From assembly GCF_010614725.1 (NCBI RefSeq), contig NZ_JAAEHL010000003.1, forward strand, positions 124,001 through 188,000: a DNA stretch of 64,000 nucleotides. The letters run 5' to 3'. A program made the position numbers and the translations under genes. Position 1 is the first letter of the stretch. Every line of letters begins with the position of its first letter. The notes under the pieces are model-generated. The model was not told the origin of the DNA and did no database searches. It saw nothing but the letters and a program-made list of their open reading frames with translations. Below are positions 18,373-26,309 of this stretch, piece after piece. The DNA comes from Flavobacterium ajazii. GTDB lineage: Bacteria > Bacteroidota > Bacteroidia > Flavobacteriales > Flavobacteriaceae.

Positions 18373-19912
18373 ATATTTACGATTTAGTCAATTAGGACAA
18401 AGCAACGGTTCAATAGAACGTCAGGAAATGTATACCGATCAGTGGTTACATTTTAATAAAGTAGAACTGGTGGATTCTTTTATTGATAGAGGGAAAAGTG
18501 CTAAAACTTTTGATCGTCCTGATTTTATAAAACTACAAGCTTTCATTGTGAAGTATTATAAAAATGTTGATTATCTCTTAGTAGATCAACTAGACAGGTT
18601 TAGTCGCGACGCAGGAGAAGCAATGAATATGGTAAAAATGCTTCAGAAAAGATATAGTATTCAAGTCGTTAGTGTAACAGAAGGTATTACATTTGACTAT
18701 GATACCCCTGGTAGTTTTTTTAGGGCTGGTTTACAATTATTATTGGCTGAGGAAGATAATATTAATAGAAGCATAAAAATAAGAGGGGGGCTTTACACTG
18801 CTAGAGCAAAGGAAGGTAGATATATAGCAACGAGCGCTCCTTTTGGATATTTAAAAGAGGGTGAAAGAAAAGAACGTAGATTGATAATTAATGAGTCTGA
18901 GGCTAAAATCGTGAAATTTATTTATGATTCTTATTTATTGGACGTACCATTATATCTCATTAAGAAAAATGCCAATGAACTTGGGTTTAAAAAGAAAGGC
19001 AATACTGCTATTGAAAGAATTCTTACTAATCCGGTTTACGCTGGTATGTTAAATGTCCAAGCTTATAAAGAATACCCTGGTGGTCTTTTCCCTGCAATTC
19101 ATGAAGCCATAATTGATATGAGCACATGGCAAATGGTACAAAGTAAAATGAAAAAGCCAGAAAAAATAAGGACTATAATTGATGAAAATATTCCACTACG
19201 TGGATTATTAAAATGTCATTGTGGTATTCCGCTAACAGGAGCACCATCTCGTGGAAAATCTGGGAAATATTTTTATTACTACAAATGTAATTCTTCTAAG
19301 CACAATAATATAAGCGCAACAAAGGCTCATAGTCAATTTCAAAATATATGCGAATTAATGAGTTTGCCAGAAAAGAGGCTTCGTGAAATAAAAGATGGTT
19401 GCATGACTTCTATTCAACTAGAAATGAAAGCCAATAAACAAAAAGTTCAAGAAAAAAAGCTTGAATTAGAGAGTGTACAAGAAAAAATGTTCTCAGTTGA
19501 AGAAAAATGGATTAACAATGAGATCACAAAAGAAACTTATGATCGATGGTATGCAACTTACAATGGTACTATACAAAATTTGAAACAGACCATTAAAAGG
19601 CTTAATACAGATCAGAGTAAGGTATTTTTAATTTTAGAGAAAAACTTGAATTTACTTACAGACATGCATTACGTGTACAATAAATCTAATACTTTGCAGA
19701 AAAGAGATTTTATAAATATGGTGTTCGATAGCAATTTGTACTATCAGGAAGGCATTTATCGAACACCTACAATGAGAAGCATTTTCACTCATAACACCCT
19801 ATTAATGAAGGAAAAAGGGTGCTTGATTTATGAAAAAAAACGGGATGATTTATCAATCATCCCGTCCAGTGGAGTCGCCGGGAATCGAACCCGGGTCCAA
19901 ACAAGCAACTAA
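18356..19912 (+). CDS. Large serine recombinase (ICE integrase)
   Basis: A 518-aa site-specific recombinase. The N-terminal resolvase domain has the catalytic motif RYLRFS with Ser11, the conserved RQ near 23-24 and LDRFSRD near residues 80-86. The recombinase DNA-binding domain spans about 165-270. A zinc-ribbon-like patch (LKCHCGIPL...YYYKCN) lies near 283-320, then a coiled coil around 365-420. It would integrate and excise the ICE. Residues 496-518 are encoded by the ssrA terminator hairpin and the antisense strand of the ssrA 3' end, and the stop codon (19910-19912) lies inside ssrA. The tail is therefore probably chromosome-derived and the original stop lies elsewhere. The gene is AT-rich compared with the tra operon. 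Confidence 0.92.
   Translation: MKKAIRYLRFSQLGQSNGSIERQEMYTDQWLHFNKVELVDSFIDRGKSAKTFDRPDFIKLQAFIVKYYKNVDYLLVDQLDRFSRDAGEAMNMVKMLQKRYSIQVVSVTEGITFDYDTPGSFFRAGLQLLLAEEDNINRSIKIRGGLYTARAKEGRYIATSAPFGYLKEGERKERRLIINESEAKIVKFIYDSYLLDVPLYLIKKNANELGFKKKGNTAIERILTNPVYAGMLNVQAYKEYPGGLFPAIHEAIIDMSTWQMVQSKMKKPEKIRTIIDENIPLRGLLKCHCGIPLTGAPSRGKSGKYFYYYKCNSSKHNNISATKAHSQFQNICELMSLPEKRLREIKDGCMTSIQLEMKANKQKVQEKKLELESVQEKMFSVEEKWINNEITKETYDRWYATYNGTIQNLKQTIKRLNTDQSKVFLILEKNLNLLTDMHYVYNKSNTLQKRDFINMVFDSNLYYQEGIYRTPTMRSIFTHNTLLMKEKGCLIYEKKRDDLSIIPSSGVAGNRTRVQTSN
19833..19864 (-). terminator. Intrinsic terminator of ssrA
   Basis: Read on the minus strand, a perfect 10-bp stem (CGGGATGATT with AATCATCCCG, 19841-19864, 4-nt loop) is followed by eight Ts (19840-19833). 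It begins a few bases after the tmRNA 3' end. The same bases are translated as recombinase codons on the plus strand. Confidence 0.9.
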
Positions 19913-20263
19913 AGAGCTTTCTACACGTTTATTTCCTGATTGAATTTTCGATGTTAAGCTAGGTCAGGAACAACCACTCAACACTTATCTTCTTAATTTT
20001 CGAAATCCACCCGAAGCTCATGGAAATCTAGGTTTATTTTTACGGTTCCCCTAAACAGAACGCCACAAACCAAGGCTTTCAAGGAGAATCCAGCTTCCCT
20101 ACCTTGTAGGGACGTGGCTAATCGTACTATAATTCAGATTATGCAGCTAAAGCGTAATTATTTTCGCCGTTTAAAAGTGTAAGATCTTATATTTACGAGC
20201 AAGGTCTTAATGCTCGACGTGCTTACTTTTCAATTCGACTTGCTGTCAAAACCAGTCGACCCC
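19868..20263 (-). ncRNA. ssrA: tmRNA (ssrA)
   Basis: Transfer-messenger RNA that rescues stalled ribosomes. The 5' end GGGGTCGACTGGTTTTGACAG starts at 20263 on the minus strand. Its first seven bases pair with CGACTCC at the 3' end (one G-U), forming the tRNA-Ala-like acceptor stem. The T-arm reads GGGTTCGATTCCC. The tag frame GGC GAA AAT AAT TAC GCT TTA GCT GCA TAA encodes GENNYALAA. After the acceptor stem the genome reads ACTGG, so CCA is not encoded and must be added enzymatically. Its 3' end is the apparent ICE integration site, and the serine recombinase gene overlaps it antisense by ~45 nt. Confidence 0.95.
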
Positions 20264-20277
20264 GAAAAATGAGTTTG

Positions 20278-20285
20278 CAAATTTA
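20278..20285 (-). promoter_or_regulatory. -7 promoter box of ssrA
   Basis: TAAATTTG on the minus strand fits the Bacteroidetes -7 consensus TAnnTTTG. It sits about 15 nt before the mature 5' end of tmRNA. No convincing TTG -33 element was found at the usual distance. Confidence 0.5.
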
Positions 20286-20331
20286 TACTATTTGAAATTA
20301 CTTTCTATTAAATTTTTCAGAAAAAATTGTA

Positions 20332-21537
20332 TTACTCTTCGTCTTTAAACTGAAAAGGATAATCTCCAAAAACCGGAGCCAGTTTGCGGACTGCATACGT
20401 GTTTCTTGTCATCTTGTTTGACAGTGCAAGTATCGTTACACCTTCTTCTTTAAGCGTAATATAAGACGATGTGTTTCCGTGCCACCAGCCATTATGAAAA
20501 TAAAAATTCTGTCCGCTTTCCCAATTGATCATTCTGATTCCGAGACCATAATTTTTGGTTCCTTTACGTTCATTGCTTTGTCCTGTGTAAACTTCTTTTA
20601 ATAAAGCCGGTTTTAAAAAGTCAGGAGCATTTCTGGCTCTGTCAAACTTTAAAAGATCACGCACTGTTGAGAAAACATTTTTATCTCCATACACATTGTC
20701 CAGATAATCGAAACCTATTTCTACCCCATTGCCTTTATAAGATGGCACAATGTTTTTTCTTTCTTTATCATCATCAAACACATAAGTATGTGTCATTCCA
20801 AGAGGTTTGAAAATCATTTGAGACATTGCTTCTTTATAGGTCAGTCCTGTTATTTTTTCAATAATAAGGGCAAGCATAGCATAATTGGTATTGCAATAAG
20901 CAAAACGGGTACCTACTCTTGACTCCAAACCTACATTTTTAGTCGCCAGAATATCTAAAATATCTTTGTTGGTAAGTTGGTTGTGTCTGTCCCAAACCGA
21001 TTTGTCCCTGTCTGTGAAATAAGCATAATTCCGCATTCCGCTACGATGAGCCAAAAGCATGCGAATTGTACATTCCTCGTAAGGAAAGGTCTTTAAAATG
21101 GTATTTACTTTTTGATCCAGGCCAATCTTACCTAAATTGATTAATTTTAAAACAGCAGTTGCAGTAAGTACTTTGCTCACAGAAGCAATTTGAACAGGAG
21201 TATCGGCCGTAATTTTAGTGTCTTTATTTTTATTAGCGAAACCATTATATCTTTCAAAAATAATCTGACCGTTTTTTGCCACCAGAAAGCTTCCGTTCAT
21301 GCTGTTGTTTGGCCAGTTTTTATTATAAAAATGGCTTATTTTACCTTTTACCGAATTAATATAAGCTGCTGATATTTTCTTTTCAGGCCCCATCGGAACC
21401 ATTTTACCTAATGTATCTTTTTCTTTTACAGCTTCATCCTGATTACTGTTTTTATCTTTTCCACATGAACTTAAAACTAAAATTGAGAAAAGTATTTGTG
21501 GTATATTTGTTTTTTTAAGGAAACTCATTTTCATCAT
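20332..21537 (-). CDS. Serine hydrolase, class C beta-lactamase-like lipoprotein
   Basis: A 401-aa lipoprotein with an N-terminal hydrophobic segment and lipobox LSSC (Cys25). The beta-lactamase/penicillin-binding fold follows. The SxxK motif is SVSK (Ser119, Lys122), the YxN motif appears as YCN in RFAYCNTNYAM, and a late HNGWWHG segment fills the KTG-like position. Such envelope esterases or DD-peptidases often act on peptidoglycan or small esters and do not normally give beta-lactam resistance. Several Met codons lie at the start (21537, 21534, 21528). A TATATTTG box lies on the minus strand at 21548-21555, so a short leader is likely. Confidence 0.85.
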   Translation of the reverse strand: MMKMSFLKKTNIPQILFSILVLSSCGKDKNSNQDEAVKEKDTLGKMVPMGPEKKISAAYINSVKGKISHFYNKNWPNNSMNGSFLVAKNGQIIFERYNGFANKNKDTKITADTPVQIASVSKVLTATAVLKLINLGKIGLDQKVNTILKTFPYEECTIRMLLAHRSGMRNYAYFTDRDKSVWDRHNQLTNKDILDILATKNVGLESRVGTRFAYCNTNYAMLALIIEKITGLTYKEAMSQMIFKPLGMTHTYVFDDDKERKNIVPSYKGNGVEIGFDYLDNVYGDKNVFSTVRDLLKFDRARNAPDFLKPALLKEVYTGQSNERKGTKNYGLGIRMINWESGQNFYFHNGWWHGNTSSYITLKEEGVTILALSNKMTRNTYAVRKLAPVFGDYPFQFKDEE

Positions 21538-21547
21538 TCTTTAAAAA

Positions 21548-21555
21548 CAAATATA
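21548..21555 (-). promoter_or_regulatory. -7 promoter box of the serine hydrolase gene
   Basis: TATATTTG on the minus strand, 11 nt before the first possible start codon of the serine hydrolase. It matches TAnnTTTG, but no TTG was seen at the right distance. Confidence 0.4.
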
Positions 21556-21705
21556 TAGAATTCAAAATTGACGATTAAAGATTTTCAGAGAAGAAAATTC
21601 TTAAAATTAACATCTAATTAATATCTTTTTTCGTTAGCTTATTGTCCATCAGACTTTAAGGATTCATAATGATTAAAAATAAGAAAATCACAACAAAAAT
21701 TTAAC

Positions 21706-21713
21706 TATATTTG
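21706..21713 (+). promoter_or_regulatory. -7 promoter box for the AlaDH/PNT-like gene
   Basis: TATATTTG matches TAnnTTTG and lies 60 nt upstream of the ATG at 21774. The -33 region is A-rich without a clear TTG. Confidence 0.45.
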
Positions 21714-21773
21714 TTATATTTAAAACAAAATAAACACAAAAAGTTACATTATTAAATATCTAAAATCTAATAA

Positions 21774-22976
21774 ATGAAATTCGGAATTATAAAAGAAAGA
21801 AAAAATCCGCCTGACAGACGTGTTGTATTTGCTCCTGATGCATTAGCAAAACTAAAACAGCTGTATCCTGAAACTTCTGTAGTCGTAGAAAGTTCAGATA
21901 TTAGAGTTTTTTCAGATTTACAATATAAAAGTATGGGGATTACTGTTACTGAGGATATTTCAGATTGTGATGTCTTATTCGGAGTAAAAGAAGTTCCTAT
22001 TGAAAATTTAATTCCGAATAAATCTTATTTCTTTTTTTCGCATACCATAAAAAAACAGCTTCATAACCGAAAACTTTTACAGACTATTTTAGAAAAAAAC
22101 ATCACTCTATATGATCATGAAACCATTGTTGATGAGCATAACCGCAGATTAATCGGGTTTGGAAAATACGCTGGAATGGTAGGTGTTTACAATGGAATCC
22201 GTGCGTTCGGAATAAAATTCGAATTGTTCAAACTTCCAAAAGCAGAAACTCTTTCGGGGAAAGATGCGCTAATCATGCAATTGAAAAGAATCACTTTACC
22301 TCCATTAAAATTTGTGATTACCGGAACCGGAAAAGTAGGGAGTGGCGCCCAGGAAATTTTAAAAGCAATTAAAGTAAAGGAAATCACGATTGATAATTAC
22401 CTGACTAAAAATTATACCCAATCTGTTTATGTACAGCTGGATGCTTTGGAATATAATAAAAGAACTGATGGGCAGATTCTTGACTTTGTAGATTTTACTC
22501 AACATCCTGAAGCTTATATCTCTGATTTTGAAAAATTCACTAAAGTAAGTGACATTTATATTGCCGGACATTTTCACGCTGCCAATGCACCTATGATTCT
22601 GACTCAGGAAATGCTAAATGCAAAAGACTGTAAAATAAGAGTTGTTGCCGATATTTCGTGCGATGTAGACGGTCCAATTGCGAGCACACTCCGTTCATCT
22701 ACCATTGCAGAGCCTTTATATGGGTATCTCCCATCTGAAAATAAAGAAGTGGATGTTTTTCATCCGGCAGCAATTGTAGTTATGGCGGTTGATAATTTGC
22801 CTTGCGAAATTCCAAAAGATGCCAGCGAAGGTTTTGGAGAACAATTTATGGAACATGTTATTCCGGCATTTTTTAATAAAGACAAAGACGGAATTCTGGA
22901 AAGGGCAAAAATCACCGAAAATGGTAAATTAACAGAGAGATTCAGTTATTTACAGGATTATGTTGATGGGATTTAA
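21774..22976 (+). CDS. AlaDH/PNT-family NAD(P)-dependent dehydrogenase, saccharopine dehydrogenase-like
   Basis: A 400-aa oxidoreductase. The N-terminus (MKFGIIKERKNPPDRRVVFAP) is the substrate-binding start of the alanine dehydrogenase/transhydrogenase and lysine-forming saccharopine dehydrogenase families. The NAD-binding motif is VITGTGKVGSGAQEI near residues 183-197. The segment DISCDVDGPIASTLRSST is typical of the saccharopine dehydrogenase-like branch. The substrate cannot be fixed from sequence alone; amino-acid or lysine-related chemistry is likely. It is a single-gene transcription unit by spacing, with its own promoter box. Confidence 0.75.
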   Translation: MKFGIIKERKNPPDRRVVFAPDALAKLKQLYPETSVVVESSDIRVFSDLQYKSMGITVTEDISDCDVLFGVKEVPIENLIPNKSYFFFSHTIKKQLHNRKLLQTILEKNITLYDHETIVDEHNRRLIGFGKYAGMVGVYNGIRAFGIKFELFKLPKAETLSGKDALIMQLKRITLPPLKFVITGTGKVGSGAQEILKAIKVKEITIDNYLTKNYTQSVYVQLDALEYNKRTDGQILDFVDFTQHPEAYISDFEKFTKVSDIYIAGHFHAANAPMILTQEMLNAKDCKIRVVADISCDVDGPIASTLRSSTIAEPLYGYLPSENKEVDVFHPAAIVVMAVDNLPCEIPKDASEGFGEQFMEHVIPAFFNKDKDGILERAKITENGKLTERFSYLQDYVDGI

Positions 22977-23039
22977 ATTAATTGTAACTATTTTTAACCC
23001 GTTTTAAAAAGAGCATACTTACAATTAACTAACCAAAAC

Positions 23040-23927
23040 ATGAAAAAAACCGTATTCACTTTTTTTATTTTATTATTAAACTACGCACATCTATTTGCCC
23101 AAACCAATCCCGAAACTCCTTTATATCCAAACGGTATTGAAAAAAATCCGGTAACGCATCCCAATCCTGAAAAGGTAGTAGACTCCGTAATTAATCCGTT
23201 GTCATTGTCTCATAAAAACAGGGTAATCAGTAATATTTCGATTCCGACATATCAGTTATTCCCAGCTTCAGAATCGAACAATAAACATATTGGAGTAGTT
23301 ATATTTCCTGGCGGTGGTTTAACTACGAATTGGGTTGATAAAGAAGGAACAGATCTTGCGATGTGGCTTTCTGAACAGGGCATTAACTGCATGGTCGTAA
23401 AATACAGAACCAACAGAAAAGATGAAAAAGGAGAAATGATCATTCCAATGGATGATTATAAAGGAGCCGTTTATCAGGATGCAAGAACGGGTATTTTAAA
23501 AATGAAAGAACTGGCAGAAAACCTGAAAATAGATAAAGACAAAATTGGGATTTTAGGTTTTTCGGCCGGAGGCTGGCTGAGCGAACGCATTGTTATCAAA
23601 TCTACTGAAACAAAAGAAACGGCAGACTGGAAACCGGCTTTTGCTGCTTTAATTTACCATGGTAATACGCTGAGTAATTTTAAAAGAATCGATAATATTC
23701 AGGCCTTACCTCCTATTTTTATGGCGATTGCCCGTGACGACAAGAAAATGCCTGTAAAAGAAATTATTCCGGGTCTGGCTGCCATTGCTGCCGAAGTAAA
23801 AAAATCGGAATTACATATCTATTCCAAAGGTGATCATGGTTTTGGACTGGCTTATGACAAAGGACATTCGGTTTCAAAATGGAAAGACAGTTTTTACGAC
23901 TGGTTACTGGATATTTACAATAAGTAA
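23040..23927 (+). CDS. Secreted alpha/beta hydrolase (esterase-like)
   Basis: A 295-aa protein with a signal peptide (FFILLLNYAHLFAQ). The oxyanion-hole segment is FPGGGLTTNW, the nucleophile elbow GFSAGGW (Ser near 179), the acid in AIARDDKKMP and the catalytic His in KGDHGFG. This resembles the acetyl-xylan-esterase/BD-FAE branch of periplasmic esterases, but no glycan-utilisation genes flank it, so the substrate is open. It is followed by a strong hairpin at 23947-23981. Confidence 0.85.
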   Translation: MKKTVFTFFILLLNYAHLFAQTNPETPLYPNGIEKNPVTHPNPEKVVDSVINPLSLSHKNRVISNISIPTYQLFPASESNNKHIGVVIFPGGGLTTNWVDKEGTDLAMWLSEQGINCMVVKYRTNRKDEKGEMIIPMDDYKGAVYQDARTGILKMKELAENLKIDKDKIGILGFSAGGWLSERIVIKSTETKETADWKPAFAALIYHGNTLSNFKRIDNIQALPPIFMAIARDDKKMPVKEIIPGLAAIAAEVKKSELHIYSKGDHGFGLAYDKGHSVSKWKDSFYDWLLDIYNK

Positions 23928-23946
23928 AACATATCAAACATTAAAA

Positions 23947-23981
23947 AAAATCCGTCTCAAGTAGATCTTAAGACGGATTTT
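23947..23981. terminator. Bidirectional terminator
   Basis: An 11-bp perfect stem, AAAATCCGTCT (23947-23957) with AGACGGATTTT (23971-23981), with A- and T-runs at both sides. It separates the convergent esterase and M13 peptidase genes. Confidence 0.85.
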
Positions 23982-24002
23982 TATATTTTGCATTTACCTA
24001 TT

Positions 24003-26024
24003 TTACCAGATTTTCACCCTTTTTTCCGGGGCAAGGTACAATTTGTCGGTTGGTTTTACATTGAATGCTTCATAGAATTCAGGTACATTGCGAACCACTC
24101 CATTTACTCTGAAGTTTGCAGGTGAATGAGGATCAGTTGCTATTTGTTGGCGTAATGCTTTTTCTCTGGTTTTATCTGCCCATACTTGTCCCCAACCCAG
24201 AAATACACGCTGAATCCCTGTGTAACCATCTAAAACAGGAGCTTCTTTTCCATTTAATGAAATTTTGTAAGCTTTGATAGCAATACTTAATCCGCCAAGG
24301 TCACCAATGTTTTCACCAAGAGTATATTCACCATTTATATTTAGATCCGGAAATGCTTTGAAAGCGTTGTATTGCTCTACTAATGCATTTGTTTTTAATT
24401 TAAAAGCTTTTAAATCAGCTGCTGACCACCAGTTTTTCATAACACCATCTCCATCAAAAGTACTTCCCTGATCGTCAAAACCATGACCAATTTCATGACC
24501 TATTACCGCACCAATACCACCATAATTTACTGCATCATCAGCATTCATGTCAAAAAATGGAGGTTGAAGTATAGCTGCCGGAAATACAATCTCATTTAAC
24601 GTAGGATTGTAGTAAGCATTAACCTCTTGTGGATTCATTTGCCATTCATTTCTGTCTACTGGTTTTCCAAGTTTGTCCAGATTGCGTTGGTATTCAAAAG
24701 CGGTTGCTCTTTCTGTATTTCCGTATAAATCGTTTTTATCAATAGTTACTTTTGAATAATCTTTCCAGGTATCAGGATATCCAATTTTAATCATGAATTT
24801 GTCCACTTTTTTAAGAGCTTCTTTTTTTGTGGTTTCACTCATCCAATCTAATTTTTTGATGCTTTCTGAATAGGCCTTCAATAGATTTTTCACTAAAACA
24901 GTCATTTTCTCTTTGGCTTCCGGAGAAAAACGTTTTTTAACATATACTTTACCAACAATTTCACCTAAACCACTATTTACTCTGGTTACGGCACGTTCCC
25001 AGTCTTCTTTTTGTTTTTCTGTTCCATACATTGTTTTACCGAAAAAATCAAAATTTTGATTGTCTATTTCTGTAGTTAAACTTGTAGCTGCATTATGTAT
25101 AACACCCCATTTTAGAAAAGTTTTCCATGTGTTTATTGGAGTAGATTTGATTATATTGTTCAAACTTTTTGTATATTCTACCTGAGTAACGACTAATTTA
25201 CTCTCTTTGTCAAAACCAGATGCTTTTAACATGGCTGACCAATCAAAATCAGGCATTAAAGTGTTTAAATCTTTTACAACATAAGGATTATATAATTTAA
25301 TCATGTCCCGGGTATCCTCTTTCTTCATTTGCTTTGAAGCCAAAGCAGTTTCAAGTGCCAGAATTGTTTTTGCATTTGCAGCAGAATTTTCCAGACCTGC
25401 TAATTTTAACATAGCATCAATATGTACTAAATATTTGGCTCTTATTTCCTTCATTTTAGCATCAGCAGAAAGGTAATAATCCCTGTCTGGCAATCCTAAG
25501 CCCCCTTGCCAGGTGATAGTAGTATATTTGGTCGGGTCTTTAAAATCACTATAAACCGCAAGCGTTAAAGGAGTATTTATTCCTAAGCGATTAGCTCGTC
25601 CAAAATAGGCGGCTAAATCTTTATAGTCATTAATAGCATCAATTTTTGCAAATTCAGGCTTAATAGGAGTAACACCTTTACTGTCTCGTGTTTTTCTATC
25701 TATAAATGAAGCGTAATAATCACCTATTTTTTGTTCATCACTACCTTTAACATTGTTTGCTTTTGCAGCATCTTCAATTATGTCTTTTACATCTTTTTGT
25801 GATTGGTCATAAAGAATATAACCTGCTCCGTAAGAAGCCTTATCTGCAGGTATTTGAGTTCTTTTCTCCCAATTACCATTTACAAATTTGTTAAAATCAT
25901 CGCCTGGTTTCACTAATGTATCCATGTTTTTTTTGATGATCCCAGAAATAGGAGCTTCTTTTTTTTGGCAGGATACTGCTGCTGCTAGTAAAATGCTTAC
26001 ACAAGCTATTGAATAGTTTCTCAT
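24003..26024 (-). CDS. M13 family metallopeptidase (PepO/neprilysin-like) lipoprotein
   Basis: A 673-aa zinc peptidase exported as a lipoprotein (AAAVSC, Cys19). The mature N-terminus carries the M13 N-domain opening VKPGDDFNKFVNGNWEKRT. The zinc motif HEIGH lies in VIGHEIGHGFDDQG near residue 510, with the third ligand in GENIGDLGG near 570. The NAYYNPTLNEIVFPA block is the substrate-binding region. Length and motifs match full-length M13 enzymes, which cleave oligopeptides in the periplasm or at the surface. It is alone between terminators. Confidence 0.93.
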   Translation of the reverse strand: MRNYSIACVSILLAAAVSCQKKEAPISGIIKKNMDTLVKPGDDFNKFVNGNWEKRTQIPADKASYGAGYILYDQSQKDVKDIIEDAAKANNVKGSDEQKIGDYYASFIDRKTRDSKGVTPIKPEFAKIDAINDYKDLAAYFGRANRLGINTPLTLAVYSDFKDPTKYTTITWQGGLGLPDRDYYLSADAKMKEIRAKYLVHIDAMLKLAGLENSAANAKTILALETALASKQMKKEDTRDMIKLYNPYVVKDLNTLMPDFDWSAMLKASGFDKESKLVVTQVEYTKSLNNIIKSTPINTWKTFLKWGVIHNAATSLTTEIDNQNFDFFGKTMYGTEKQKEDWERAVTRVNSGLGEIVGKVYVKKRFSPEAKEKMTVLVKNLLKAYSESIKKLDWMSETTKKEALKKVDKFMIKIGYPDTWKDYSKVTIDKNDLYGNTERATAFEYQRNLDKLGKPVDRNEWQMNPQEVNAYYNPTLNEIVFPAAILQPPFFDMNADDAVNYGGIGAVIGHEIGHGFDDQGSTFDGDGVMKNWWSAADLKAFKLKTNALVEQYNAFKAFPDLNINGEYTLGENIGDLGGLSIAIKAYKISLNGKEAPVLDGYTGIQRVFLGWGQVWADKTREKALRQQIATDPHSPANFRVNGVVRNVPEFYEAFNVKPTDKLYLAPEKRVKIW

Positions 26025-26230
26025 TTAATTATGGTTTTTAATTATAGACAATAATAATTTTGGTCCTAAATATTTGTATTGAAATAAAACAGCTGTTTTG
26101 TTATAAAATTCAAAACACAAGTCTTTAATCAATAAAAATATAACATATATACCAAATATCGAGAGAATTATTTATTTATTTTTAGAGATTGTATATTACA
26201 ACTCAATAGATGATTTTAATGATTCAGCAT

Positions 26231-26270
26231 AAAAAAACGATAGAAAATCGAACTATTTCTACCGTTTTTT
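26231..26270 (-). terminator. Terminator of fumC
   Basis: On the minus strand AAAACGGTAGAAA pairs with TTTCTATCGTTTT (one G-U) and is followed by a T-run. The G-U pair on this strand, against A-C on the other, favours the fumC direction. It lies 40 nt after the fumC stop. Confidence 0.75.
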
Positions 26271-26309
26271 TACAAAGTTTAAATCTATATGTATATGATT
26301 ATAATTTTT

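Larger units (their letters stand above)
1..19867. mobile_element. Right-hand part of an ICE inserted at the ssrA 3' end
   Basis: A nearly gap-free operon of Bacteroidetes conjugation genes (TraE to TraN) is followed by a serine recombinase that abuts tmRNA. This is the layout of an integrated conjugative element. Relaxase, coupling protein and the left attachment site are not present and must lie before position 1. The exact right boundary is uncertain. It probably falls near the A-run at 19833-19840 or within the ssrA 3' end, because the recombinase frame crosses both. The tra genes look richer in G+C than the recombination module and the chromosome to the right, judged by eye. No second copy of the ssrA 3' sequence was noticed inside the window, as expected if the other att site is outside. 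Confidence 0.9.

Noticed and set aside
20332..21537. Beta-lactam resistance gene
   Set aside because: SxxK and YxN motifs are shared with many envelope esterases and DD-peptidases; nothing supports an antibiotic substrate.
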